A DNA stretch of 12,084 nt from an uncultured Clostridia bacterium (GCA_934778125.1 CAKVOF010000035.1:1-12084), one strand, 5' to 3'. Counted from the first letter of the stretch, positions 1 through 7,176 are shown. A program made the numbers and translations. The notes: generated by a model not told the origin, from the sequence alone.

Positions 1-56
1 TGCCGACAACTTCCGATAATATAGTTCGTTGGGTTAAAAGACTAATTATTGAGTAA
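1..56 (+). CDS. C-terminal end of an unidentified protein (cut by window edge)
   Basis: A frame open from the left edge ends in TAA at 54-56. It encodes about 17 residues (PTTSDNIVRWVKRLIIE), an amphipathic helix-like tail. The other two plus frames stop earlier. The following 80 bases contain no gene, and a separate promoter precedes the next gene, which fits this being a gene end. It is too short to assign to a family and may be chance. Confidence 0.3.
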   Translation, partial: PTTSDNIVRWVKRLIIE

Positions 57-104
57 AATAAAGTACAAAGTGGTGAGGCTAATCTATACAAATTTTCAAT
101 AAAG

Positions 105-120
105 TGTTTAAAATTAAACA
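105..120. repeat. 16-base palindrome upstream of the DUF308 gene
   Basis: TGTTTAA-AA-TTAAACA is a perfect inverted repeat with a two-base centre. It overlaps a direct repeat of AAGTGTTT (103-110 and 120-127). It lies about 20 bases upstream of the predicted -35 box of the next gene, so it could be an operator. In DNA this AT-rich such palindromes also arise by chance, so the role is unproven. Confidence 0.3.
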
Positions 121-139
121 AGTGTTTGATATTATTGTT

Positions 140-167
140 TTGAAAATAAAAAATTAAGTGATATAAT
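140..167 (+). promoter_or_regulatory. Promoter of the DUF308 gene
   Basis: A -35 box TTGAAA (140-145) and a -10 box TATAAT (162-167) are separated by 16 bases. The expected transcription start is near 174. A ribosome binding site AAGGAGAGG (about 189-197) then lies just ahead of the ATG at 200. The match to a SigA/sigma-70 type promoter is good. Confidence 0.6.
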
Positions 168-199
168 TATTTAGATGTAATACATTTTAAGGAGAGGAT

Positions 200-811
200 A
201 TGGAATCTTTAAAAAATTTTCTTAAAAAAATCAAATGGGAAAGTCTAATTATTTCAATCGTTTCAATTGTTTTCGGCATCATTTTTGTTGTGTTACCTGA
301 AAGTTCTGGGAATGGTGTTTGTTATGCACTAGGTGCAATCTTTATATGCTTAGGCTCTTTTTTGCTGGTTCGCCATTTTATAGTTGATTGGTTGTTTTTT
401 TCGAACTTTTTTGTGTTGGGCGCATTAATGATAACTGCTGGAATTCTATGTTTCGCTAAGCCTGAACTAACGAAAAGTATCTTAACAATCATATTTGGTG
501 GATATCTAATAATCGATGGATTTAGTCAACTTCAAGATGGCGTGAATTGTGTTAATCAAAAGGTAAAAGGTGCGTGGTGGTTATTTATCATTGCTGTGGT
601 ATCAATTGTCTTTGGTTGTATTGTTGCGTTTGGAACGTTTGATTATGTTATGATCGTTTGCGGAATTTCATTAATTATTGAAGGTGTTTGCAACATAATA
701 ACAACGTTAAAATTTAGCACGTATCTAAAGAAAACAGAGAAAAATATTAAAGATAGAATCAACACTATTTACACCGATGCAATTGAAGTTGAAGATGAGT
801 CTGAAAAATAA
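200..811 (+). CDS. DUF308/HdeD-like six-helix membrane protein
   Basis: A 203-residue integral membrane protein. Six hydrophobic segments can be seen, at about residues 15-33, 38-58, 66-86, 88-107, 122-144 and 149-168. They are arranged as a duplicated unit, with short Gly-rich turns such as the GGYLIIDG stretch in the fourth helix. This layout, the length and the small soluble tail fit the DUF308 (HdeD acid-resistance-like) family. The molecular function of that family is poorly known; the Escherichia coli member is linked to acid stress, and this should not be carried over as fact. The last 30 residues are charged and predicted to be cytosolic. The start is supported by a strong AGGAG-type site at correct spacing. 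The gene has its own promoter and terminator, so it appears monocistronic. The family call is from overall pattern, not from catalytic residues. Confidence 0.72.
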   Translation: MESLKNFLKKIKWESLIISIVSIVFGIIFVVLPESSGNGVCYALGAIFICLGSFLLVRHFIVDWLFFSNFFVLGALMITAGILCFAKPELTKSILTIIFGGYLIIDGFSQLQDGVNCVNQKVKGAWWLFIIAVVSIVFGCIVAFGTFDYVMIVCGISLIIEGVCNIITTLKFSTYLKKTEKNIKDRINTIYTDAIEVEDESEK

Positions 812-817
812 TAGAAA

Positions 818-852
818 GCCTAAGCTTGAGTTTTCAAACTTAGGCTGTTTTT
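818..852 (+). terminator. Intrinsic terminator after the DUF308 gene
   Basis: GCCTAAG (818-824) pairs with CTTAGGC (839-845). The stem continues inward, past one mismatch, with TTGA/TCAA. It is followed by TGTTTTTATT. It begins six bases after the stop codon. Confidence 0.85.
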
Positions 853-950
853 ATTAATATAGTGTGTTTGAGTTTGTTTAGGTGTAGATTTAAAAACAAC
901 GCTCTAAGATCAACTATTTTGAAATATTTTAATTTGCACATTTTAATTAG

Positions 951-979
951 TTGCGTAAAAAAAAATTTTTGTATATTAT
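951..979 (+). promoter_or_regulatory. Promoter of the ABC exporter operon
   Basis: TTGCGT (951-956) and TATTAT (974-979) are spaced by 17 bases. This places the transcription start near 986 and leaves a leader of about 24 bases. A second TATAAT (987-992) lies nearer the gene, but it would put the transcript start on top of the ribosome binding site, so I prefer the upstream pair. Confidence 0.4.
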
Positions 980-1009
980 TAATTTATATAATTAATTAGA
1001 GAGATGAAG

Positions 1010-2740
1010 ATGTTAAAGAGATTAAGAAGATATTTAAGTAATTATAAAAAAGAAATAATAGTTGCACCAGTTGCAAAATTTATAGAAACAATAACAGAAT
1101 TAATTATACCCCTTATGATTGCAAGTATGATTGATGTGGGCGTGGCTAATCACGATAAGAAATACATCTTCACTTATGGAGCTATTGTTGTGATACTAAA
1201 TGTGGTAGGTATTTTATCAGCCATTGTGTGTCAGAAGTTGGCAGCAAGAGCAAGTTGTGGGGTGGGCAAAGATTTGCGTTCAAACATTTATGCAAAAATA
1301 AACACATTTTCTCATAACGAACTAGATAAATTCACAACTGCTACCATAAACAATCGTATCACTCATGATGTTGAAAGAGTTTCGGGAGCGCTTGGAAGAT
1401 TTTTGCGCCTTGTGATGAGAGCACCATTCTTGCTTATCGGTTCAATTATTATGGCAATGACAATAGATTTAAAGCTTTCTCTTATTTTCTTGGTTATTGC
1501 ACCACTTGTTATTGGGCTTGTGATTTTAGTTATGAAAATAACAACCCCGCTTTACGATAAAACTCAAAAAAACTTAGATAAAGTTAGCAATTTAACGCGT
1601 GAAAATTTGCAAGGAAGCAGAATTATTAGAGCGTTTAATAAGCAAGAATTTGAGGAAAACAGATTCGATGTTGCAACCAAAAATTTAAGAAAATCAAGAA
1701 TAAAGGTTTCAACTGTTTCAACGCTTTTAACTCCACTAAACACAATTATTATAAACTTTGCAATCGTTGTTGTGTTATGGTATGGTGGTTTTCAAGTTAA
1801 CGTTGGAGGCTTAAAAACTGGTCAAATTATTGCTTTTATTAATTATCTAACTCAAATTAGTGCTTCACTTATCACAATTGCTAACGTTATAATTGAATTT
1901 ATTAAAGCGGTTAACTGCGGTAAAAGAATTTGCGAAATTATGGATATTAAGCCCAAAATTGAAAGCCCTGATAAAATAGAAATTAGCAAAAAGGAAGATG
2001 GGGTTGAGGGGAAATATTTAATAGAATATAATAATGTTACATTCACATATGAAGGAGCAGAAAAACCCGCGTTTAGAGATTTAACGCTCAAAATTAAAAG
2101 TGGGCAAACGATAGGAATAATAGGTGGAACTGGAAGCGGAAAAAGTTCAGTTTGTTATTTGATTCCAAGATTCTATGATGCCACAAAAGGTGAAGTTAAA
2201 GTTGATGGAGTTAATGTTAAAGACTACGATTTGCAAGACCTAAGAAGTAGAATAGGAATAGTTCCTCAAAAGGCAGTGCTATTCACAGGAAGTTTAAGGG
2301 AAAATATGCGATGGCAAAAGCCCGATGCCACAGATGAAGAAATAATGGAAGCAATTAAAATTGCTCAAGCGGAAGAATTTGTTTCGGAACTCGATAACGG
2401 ATTAAATTTTAAAGTTTTAGCTGGTGGAAAAAACTTTTCTGGTGGTCAACGCCAAAGATTAACAATTGCTCGTGCTTTAGTTGGAAAGCCTGAAATTTTG
2501 ATTATGGATGATAGTGCGAGTGCTCTAGACTTTGCAACTGATTATAATTTGCGTAAAGCAATAAAAAACAACACAAACAATATGACAGTTTTTATAATTT
2601 CACAACGCGTTAACACGATTAAAAATGCAGACCAAATAGTTGTGTTAGATAAAGGTGAAATTGTGGGTATTGGCACTCACAACAACTTATTAGAAAGTTG
2701 CAAAGTTTATAACGAAATTTACACATCTCAAACTAAATAA
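1010..2740 (+). CDS. Heterodimeric ABC exporter, subunit with degenerate ATP site
   Basis: A 576-residue half-transporter with an N-terminal six-helix membrane domain of the type I exporter fold (about residues 15-300) and a C-terminal ATPase domain (about 335-576). Walker A is GGTGSGKS (372-379, Lys378), the Q-loop is Gln420 and the signature is canonical FSGGQ (476-480). Two positions depart from an active ATPase. The residue after Walker B Asp500 is Asp501 instead of the catalytic Glu, and the H-loop His is Gln532 (SQR). Known heterodimeric exporters such as TM287/TM288 and LmrCD show this pattern in the half that forms the non-hydrolysing site. The start at 1010 is chosen because AGAGAG lies six bases upstream. 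An in-frame ATG at 1004 would add two residues but has no usable site. The next gene follows after 14 bases and supplies the partner subunit. The substrate (drug, lipid or peptide) cannot be told from sequence. Confidence 0.9.
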   Translation: MLKRLRRYLSNYKKEIIVAPVAKFIETITELIIPLMIASMIDVGVANHDKKYIFTYGAIVVILNVVGILSAIVCQKLAARASCGVGKDLRSNIYAKINTFSHNELDKFTTATINNRITHDVERVSGALGRFLRLVMRAPFLLIGSIIMAMTIDLKLSLIFLVIAPLVIGLVILVMKITTPLYDKTQKNLDKVSNLTRENLQGSRIIRAFNKQEFEENRFDVATKNLRKSRIKVSTVSTLLTPLNTIIINFAIVVVLWYGGFQVNVGGLKTGQIIAFINYLTQISASLITIANVIIEFIKAVNCGKRICEIMDIKPKIESPDKIEISKKEDGVEGKYLIEYNNVTFTYEGAEKPAFRDLTLKIKSGQTIGIIGGTGSGKSSVCYLIPRFYDATKGEVKVDGVNVKDYDLQDLRSRIGIVPQKAVLFTGSLRENMRWQKPDATDEEIMEAIKIAQAEEFVSELDNGLNFKVLAGGKNFSGGQRQRLTIARALVGKPEILIMDDSASALDFATDYNLRKAIKNNTNNMTVFIISQRVNTIKNADQIVVLDKGEIVGIGTHNNLLESCKVYNEIYTSQTK

Positions 2741-2754
2741 AAAGGGGGTATTAT

Positions 2755-4734
2755 ATGGAAGAAAATGAAAATAAACTAACGAAAGCAGAAATTAAAGAAG
2801 AAATAAAAAACATTCCGAAATCATTTAATAACCCCGACAAAGTGCAACCAACGCCAATTGTTGAAAAGCCAATAATTAGTCAACTAACCGGCGAAAAAGC
2901 AACATTTAATGCGGAAGATGGAAAAAGAGCAAGATTATCTGATCCAGAAATTATTCTTGATAAAACTTCACAAAGAATTGAAAGGCTTTCTAGAAAAGGT
3001 AAAAATAAAGGCATTGCACGAGAAGTTTTTAGATATGCAAAACCCCACTGGCCTTTTCTAATGCTTTCAATATTAAGTGCGTTTATAAATAGTTTTTGTG
3101 AACTTATGGTGCCTATTTGTGCAGGTAGGGCAATAGACTACCTAGTAGGGCGAGGCGCAGTTAATTTTGATGGTTTAAAAAATTCGGTAGTTCTTTTAAT
3201 CTTGTGTGCTATAGGCTATGCGGTGTTTAAATGGCTAACAAACTTTTTCGATGATATTTTGGCATATCGAACTGATAAAAGTATGCGTGATGCTTTGTTT
3301 AAAAAGTTGAATCACGTGCCATTAAAATATATTGATGGTTCAAGCCATGGTGATTTGCAAAGTCGTATGATAAATGATGTTGAAACCATCACTTCGGGTT
3401 TCTTAGAAGGTTTAACAACCTCTATTGATGCGATTATTTCAATTTTCTTAGTTGTGTTCTATATGTTCAAGGTAAACACAACAATTGCAGGGGTAGTTGT
3501 TGGTTTAACGCCAGTGTCACTTTTAGTAACGGCAATTATTGTGTATAAATCTGATAAATATTTTAGAAAGCAAGCTAAATCATTAGGAGATTTGTCTGGT
3601 CAAGTTGTTGAGATGCTTGGAAATCAAAAAGTTGTTTTAGCATTCAATCATCAAAAAGAAAGTATTGAAAGCTTTGAAAAATACAATAAAGAATTGGAAT
3701 TTCAAAGTGAGAAGGCTAACTTTTATAGCACAATGACTGGGCCAAGCTCGAGATTCATTAATGGTATAATTTATGCAATAGTTGCAATAATTGGTTGTAT
3801 TTATGCTCTCGATGGGCTTATGACAGTTGGTAGCATTTCTGTTTTGTTGTCGTATGCAAATAAATATATAAAACCATTTAACGACATAAGCGATATAATT
3901 TCAGACTTGCAAGCAGCGTATGCATCTGCAAGGCGTTTTAAAAATGTTATTGAAATTGAAGATGAGCCAAGCGATGCTGATAATATGGTTTTAACAAAAT
4001 GCGATGGCAGTGTGGAAATGGAAAATGTTGACTTTTCTTACACGGAAAATAAAAAGTTAATTCAAAACCTAAACGTTAAAGTCAGCCCAGGTCAGAAAGT
4101 GGCAATTGTTGGGCCAACTGGTTGTGGAAAAAGCACGATGATAAATTTGCTTATGAGATTCTACGATGTTAACTCAGGAGACATAAAATTAAGTGGAAAA
4201 TCGATTTACGAAATAACTCGTGAGAGTATGAGAAGTAAATATGGAATGGTTTTGCAAGATACTTGGTTATTTAACTCAACCATTCGCGATAATATTGCCT
4301 ATGGCAAACCAGATGCAACAATTGATGAGGTTATAAAAGCTGCAAAACGTGCACATGTTCATGATTTTATTCAAACTTTGCCAGATGGATATAACACAAT
4401 GATTTCTGAAAGTGGTGATAATTTATCTCAAGGTCAAAAGCAACTTTTGTGTATTGCAAGGATTATGCTTGTTGAACCACCAATGTTAATTCTTGATGAA
4501 GCAACAAGTAATATCGACACGCGTACAGAAATGTATATTCAAGAAGCGTTTAATGAGATGATGAAAGGAAGAACAAGTTTCATCGTTGCGCATAGATTAA
4601 GCACAATTGTTAATTCCGATTTGATTTTAGTTATGAATAAAGGAAATATCATTGAACAGGGAACTCATAAAGAGTTGTTAGATAGAAAAGGATTCTACCA
4701 TGCATTATATAATAGCCAATTTAGTGCAACATGA
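2755..4734 (+). CDS. Heterodimeric ABC exporter, catalytically competent subunit
   Basis: A 659-residue half-transporter. It opens with a hydrophilic, Lys/Glu-rich extension of about 95 residues, predicted cytosolic, that the first subunit lacks. The membrane domain starts near residue 101, after a basic stretch. The C-terminal ATPase domain has Walker A GPTGCGKS (453-460, Lys459), Q-loop Gln501, Walker B ending in Asp581 followed by the catalytic Glu582, and H-loop His613. Its signature is LSQGQ (557-561) instead of LSGGQ. In the head-to-tail dimer this altered signature faces the degenerate Walker A/B of the first subunit. The intact Walker A/B here faces the canonical signature of the partner. 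The two genes therefore form one asymmetric exporter with one hydrolysing site. AGGGGG (2743-2748) is six bases before the ATG. The 14-base gap and the lack of a terminator between the genes indicate a single transcript. Confidence 0.92.
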   Translation: MEENENKLTKAEIKEEIKNIPKSFNNPDKVQPTPIVEKPIISQLTGEKATFNAEDGKRARLSDPEIILDKTSQRIERLSRKGKNKGIAREVFRYAKPHWPFLMLSILSAFINSFCELMVPICAGRAIDYLVGRGAVNFDGLKNSVVLLILCAIGYAVFKWLTNFFDDILAYRTDKSMRDALFKKLNHVPLKYIDGSSHGDLQSRMINDVETITSGFLEGLTTSIDAIISIFLVVFYMFKVNTTIAGVVVGLTPVSLLVTAIIVYKSDKYFRKQAKSLGDLSGQVVEMLGNQKVVLAFNHQKESIESFEKYNKELEFQSEKANFYSTMTGPSSRFINGIIYAIVAIIGCIYALDGLMTVGSISVLLSYANKYIKPFNDISDIISDLQAAYASARRFKNVIEIEDEPSDADNMVLTKCDGSVEMENVDFSYTENKKLIQNLNVKVSPGQKVAIVGPTGCGKSTMINLLMRFYDVNSGDIKLSGKSIYEITRESMRSKYGMVLQDTWLFNSTIRDNIAYGKPDATIDEVIKAAKRAHVHDFIQTLPDGYNTMISESGDNLSQGQKQLLCIARIMLVEPPMLILDEATSNIDTRTEMYIQEAFNEMMKGRTSFIVAHRLSTIVNSDLILVMNKGNIIEQGTHKELLDRKGFYHALYNSQFSAT

Positions 4735-4736
4735 TG

Positions 4737-4828
4737 ATATTGCTTTATGCATTAAAATAAAACTAGCCCACACTACCCAAAAGGTGCGTGGGCTAGTTCT
4801 ATTTTAAACCGCAACAGCCATAGTCATC
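4737..4828. repeat. 92-base direct repeat, copy 1
   Basis: Copy 1 matches 4933-5024 over 92 bases with three substitutions (4742 G/A, 4778 C/T, 4825 C/T), 196 bases apart start to start. It starts three bases after the ABC operon stop codon. It contains a terminator-like hairpin followed by an ACCGCAACAGCCATAG segment. It has no transposase and no inverted ends, so it is not an insertion sequence. Confidence 0.95.
4754..4805. terminator. Bidirectional terminator hairpin in repeat copy 1
   Basis: AACTAGCCCAC (4761-4771) pairs perfectly with GTGGGCTAGTT (4788-4798). Outside a 2x2 internal loop, AAAAT (4754-4758) pairs with ATTTT (4801-4805). Inside, ACC/GGT can close the tip. On the plus strand the stem is followed by CTATTTT and can end the ABC operon transcript. 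On the minus strand it is followed by TTATTTT, a better T tract. Confidence 0.75.
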
Positions 4829-4896
4829 ATGTTGCTGAGATTCAGCGGTCGAGATTTGGGGAAATGATGAGTAAAAAGTTGTAGATAATAAATCAT
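4804..4896 (-). other. Possible 30-residue minus-strand reading frame ending at the hairpin
   Basis: On the minus strand an ATG at 4896 opens a 30-codon frame that ends in TAA at 4804-4806, directly before the terminator stem. The peptide ends in NMMTMAVAV. The second repeat copy also ends in TMAVAV-stop in the matching frame, although its upstream sequence is unrelated. The geometry (short peptide, stop, terminator) resembles a leader peptide with an attenuator. However, nothing on the minus strand downstream could be regulated, and there is no clear ribosome binding site. It is probably a remnant or chance. Confidence 0.15.
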
Positions 4897-4932
4897 TCCA
4901 ATATAATTATTTTTCGTTTTAAATCAGATTTT

Positions 4933-5024
4933 ATATTACTTTATGCATTAAAATAAAACTAGCCCACACTACCTAAAAGGTGCGTGGGCTAGTTCTATTT
5001 TAAACCGCAACAGCCATAGTTATC
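4933..5024. repeat. 92-base direct repeat, copy 2
   Basis: The second copy of the element at 4737-4828, with three base differences. The 104 bases between the copies (4829-4932) are unique and hold no gene I can support. The copy ends 22 bases before the -35 box of the next operon, so its hairpin would insulate that promoter from upstream read-through. Confidence 0.95.
4950..5001. terminator. Bidirectional terminator hairpin in repeat copy 2
   Basis: The same structure as in copy 1. AACTAGCCCAC (4957-4967) pairs with GTGGGCTAGTT (4984-4994), with outer AAAAT/ATTTT arms. The only change within the hairpin (T4974) falls at the loop edge and leaves the stem intact, which suggests that the structure is maintained or the duplication is recent. 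Confidence 0.7.
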
Positions 5025-5046
5025 TTAGTTCTCACTCTAACACCTC

Positions 5047-5075
5047 TTGCTTATTAAATATACTTGTGGTATAAT
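5047..5075 (+). promoter_or_regulatory. Promoter of the paralog operon, extended -10
   Basis: A -35 box TTGCTT (5047-5052) and a -10 box TATAAT (5070-5075) are spaced by 17 bases. TGG directly before the -10 gives a TGn extended -10. The expected start near 5081-5082 leaves a leader of only about 15 bases, in which GAGGAG (5081-5086) is the ribosome binding site. Confidence 0.7.
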
Positions 5076-5096
5076 GAAACGAGGAGAATTTGCATT

Positions 5097-6092
5097 ATGG
5101 CAGAAAAAGCATCTATTGGAAGAAGAAACCCCAAGATTGATAAAACACATTGGGAGAAATTAGAAAATTTAAACGAATATCATATAAATAAACCAACTGT
5201 TTTATGTTTCGGTGGAAATAGTTGCATAACAGATGAAAATGCGAATGGAATATGTAAAATAGCACAAAATTTAATGGGAGAAAAGTTATCACAAAACGAA
5301 AATGAGATTTTTGAATATGTGGATTTTTTAGGTGCTGTTTATAAAACTGATTGGTTAAATGAGAATATTGGAGAATTTTCTAAAGATGACTTGTTAAATT
5401 TCACCGAATCGATTTTTTATAAACTTCTTGTTGATGAAAATGGAAACAAGTTATCAACGGTTAGTATTTGTAAGAATTTGTCACAAATAACACTTTTTAG
5501 TTTTTGCAGAGGTGCAAAAGAATTGAATGAAATGTGTGGGATTTTGGCAAACCATTTAGAAAAAGACTTGAGTGTTAGTAAAAGCGATGTTAAAAAAATA
5601 TTGGGTTCTATGATGCACATATCTTATTCACCAGATATTAAAAAGGGTGAGTCTTTAGTTCCTATGGTTTTCGCACTTAGTGGAAAAGATTTTTATCAAG
5701 GTGATTTGCTTGAGTCATATGACTTCAAGGGGAAAAATATTGCTATTGAAAAGGTGAAAGCTGGTGATAAAAGCCAAGAAACTGCCAATAGCATAGCAAT
5801 TTATGCATCTCAACTAACTAATATCTTAATTGATGAGCATTTTATATCGATGATATCAAGAGATGATGATTGGAAAGCAGTTATGAGAAGAGATAACGCT
5901 GATTGTGTGTCTCAAATGTTAGGTTATGCACTTGCCACATCTGTTGTTAATAGCATTGAGAATAAAAACTCAAATAGATTTATTCATAAAATGTCACTCG
6001 ATAAATTAGAAACAGAGATTGCTGATATTATGCATGGCTTCGAAAAAGATAGCAGTGGAAAAGAAAATTTGAATGATGAAATGGGAATGTGA
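5097..6092 (+). CDS. Uncharacterised SFCxGA protein, paralog A
   Basis: A 331-residue soluble protein with no signal peptide or membrane helix. I do not recognise the family. It aligns end to end with the next gene at roughly 40% identity by eye. Shared landmarks are the N-terminal MAEKxxxGRRNPK, a strand ending in FGGN (Gly39-Asn41), SFCRGA (Ser135-Ala140), HISYSP, DEHF (His248), SRDDDW (Asp256) and a C-terminal DEMGM. The hydrophobic strand followed by GGN, and a second strand followed by S-F-C-R-G, resemble the oxyanion loop and a nucleophile elbow (Sm-x-Nu-x-Sm) of alpha/beta hydrolases, with Cys137 as nucleophile and His248 as base. This is inference only. The start at 5097 is supported by GAGGAG, by the promoter and by the aligned start of the paralog. 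A longer frame from a TTG at 5064 would begin inside the promoter. The gene is co-transcribed with the next one (15-base gap). Confidence 0.85.
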   Translation: MAEKASIGRRNPKIDKTHWEKLENLNEYHINKPTVLCFGGNSCITDENANGICKIAQNLMGEKLSQNENEIFEYVDFLGAVYKTDWLNENIGEFSKDDLLNFTESIFYKLLVDENGNKLSTVSICKNLSQITLFSFCRGAKELNEMCGILANHLEKDLSVSKSDVKKILGSMMHISYSPDIKKGESLVPMVFALSGKDFYQGDLLESYDFKGKNIAIEKVKAGDKSQETANSIAIYASQLTNILIDEHFISMISRDDDWKAVMRRDNADCVSQMLGYALATSVVNSIENKNSNRFIHKMSLDKLETEIADIMHGFEKDSSGKENLNDEMGM

Positions 6093-6107
6093 TAGGAGGA
6101 TTAAATT

Positions 6108-7100
6108 ATGGCAGAAAAATCATATGTTGGAAGAAGAAATCCTAAGTGTGATAACGATCACTGGGAAATTTTGGATTTAGATAAATATAAAATTGGGGAG
6201 AAACCTATCATCTTTTGCTTGGGTGGAAACGCAACCTATAACGACATGGAAGCAAATGGAACATGCAAGTTAGTTGAGAGAATGATGAGTGCTAAGTTGG
6301 CGCACCAAAGTCCTGAGCAGGTGTATGAATCTGTTGAATTGTTAGGTGTTGTGTACGAAGATAGAAATTGTTTTGGTAATCAAATTGGTGCGATTCAGCC
6401 TGGTGATATTGATGAAATTTCAAGTAAGTTATTCTATCCGCTTTGCAGTGATGAAAAGGGGAACGCATTGCCTGTTGATGATATTTGTAGAAATTTCTCA
6501 AAAGTCACATTTTTTTCATTTTGCCATGGAGCACTGGAAACATTTAAGTTTTGCCGAAAAATTAACCAACACTTGAAAAATGATCTGGGCTTTTCAAAAG
6601 AAGATGCAACAAAGGTTATGGAATCAATGTTGCATGTTTCGTATTCCCCAATGACTCACGCATCTCTAACCCCAATGATTTCGGCTTTAAGTTCTATGGA
6701 TAGAGTAAATGGTGCAGAATTGTATGACTATGATTTCACAAACAAAAGAATTGCAATAGAAGAGATAAAGCCAAGAGAATTGTCAGATAAATTTGAAAGT
6801 GAGCTTGCTATCTATGTTGATAGGCTAACAACAAAACCAATGCACGATGACCATTTTGTTAGCGTGTTGTCTCGTGATGAAAATTGGAATGCTATTGAAG
6901 ACCATGTTACATCTGATACCGTTTCTAAAATGTTAGGTTATTCCTTAGCAAGGTCTGCCGCTAATGGAATTGTGAATAACGAGTCTGGTGTTTATGTTCC
7001 GCAGGTAACACTTGAACAATTGAAGGGTGAACTGGAAGATATTATGTCACTAAGCGATGAAAATCACGAAAAAAATAGTTTTGATGAAATGGGGTTGTGA
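6108..7100 (+). CDS. Uncharacterised SFCxGA protein, paralog B
   Basis: A 330-residue soluble protein and tandem duplicate of the preceding gene; the family is not recognised. The proposed functional residues are kept: LGGN (Gly39-Asn41), SFCHGA (Ser137-Ala142, Cys139), HVSYSP, DDHF (His249), SRDENW and the terminal DEMGL. Differences are spread over the whole length, including the region before the Cys motif (residues 75-125), as expected for an old duplication whose two products have separate or heteromeric roles. A perfect AGGAGG (6094-6099) lies eight bases before the ATG and only one base after the upstream stop codon, so translation is probably coupled. The operon ends in a strong terminator at 7125-7176. 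If the hydrolase-like reading is right, the likely chemistry is ester, thioester or peptide cleavage through a Cys, but no substrate can be named. Confidence 0.85.
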   Translation: MAEKSYVGRRNPKCDNDHWEILDLDKYKIGEKPIIFCLGGNATYNDMEANGTCKLVERMMSAKLAHQSPEQVYESVELLGVVYEDRNCFGNQIGAIQPGDIDEISSKLFYPLCSDEKGNALPVDDICRNFSKVTFFSFCHGALETFKFCRKINQHLKNDLGFSKEDATKVMESMLHVSYSPMTHASLTPMISALSSMDRVNGAELYDYDFTNKRIAIEEIKPRELSDKFESELAIYVDRLTTKPMHDDHFVSVLSRDENWNAIEDHVTSDTVSKMLGYSLARSAANGIVNNESGVYVPQVTLEQLKGELEDIMSLSDENHEKNSFDEMGL

Positions 7101-7124
7101 TATTCCAAAATCCCAGATTATAAA

Positions 7125-7176
7125 GGTTAATAATTGAACAAAATATTAGTTAGTTTCAATTATTAATCTTTTTTTT
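7125..7176 (+). terminator. Intrinsic terminator after the paralog operon
   Basis: GGTTAATAATTGAA (7125-7138) pairs with TTCAATTATTAATC (7155-7168) as a 14-pair stem with one G-T wobble. The loop is 16 bases and eight T residues follow (7169-7176). Confidence 0.85.

Noticed and set aside
1004..1009. ATG at 1004 as start of the first ABC subunit
   Set aside because: There is no ribosome binding site at usable distance; AGAGAG is correctly spaced for the ATG at 1010.
4737..5024. The duplicated element as an insertion sequence or CRISPR array
   Set aside because: There is no transposase, no terminal inverted repeats and no target duplication. Only two copies with a 104-base unique spacer exist, and the hairpin stem is far longer than in CRISPR repeats.
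5064..5096. An 11-codon N-terminal extension of paralog A starting at TTG 5064
   Set aside because: It would begin inside the TTGCTT/TATAAT promoter, upstream of the expected transcript start. The GAGGAG site and the aligned start of paralog B point to ATG 5097.
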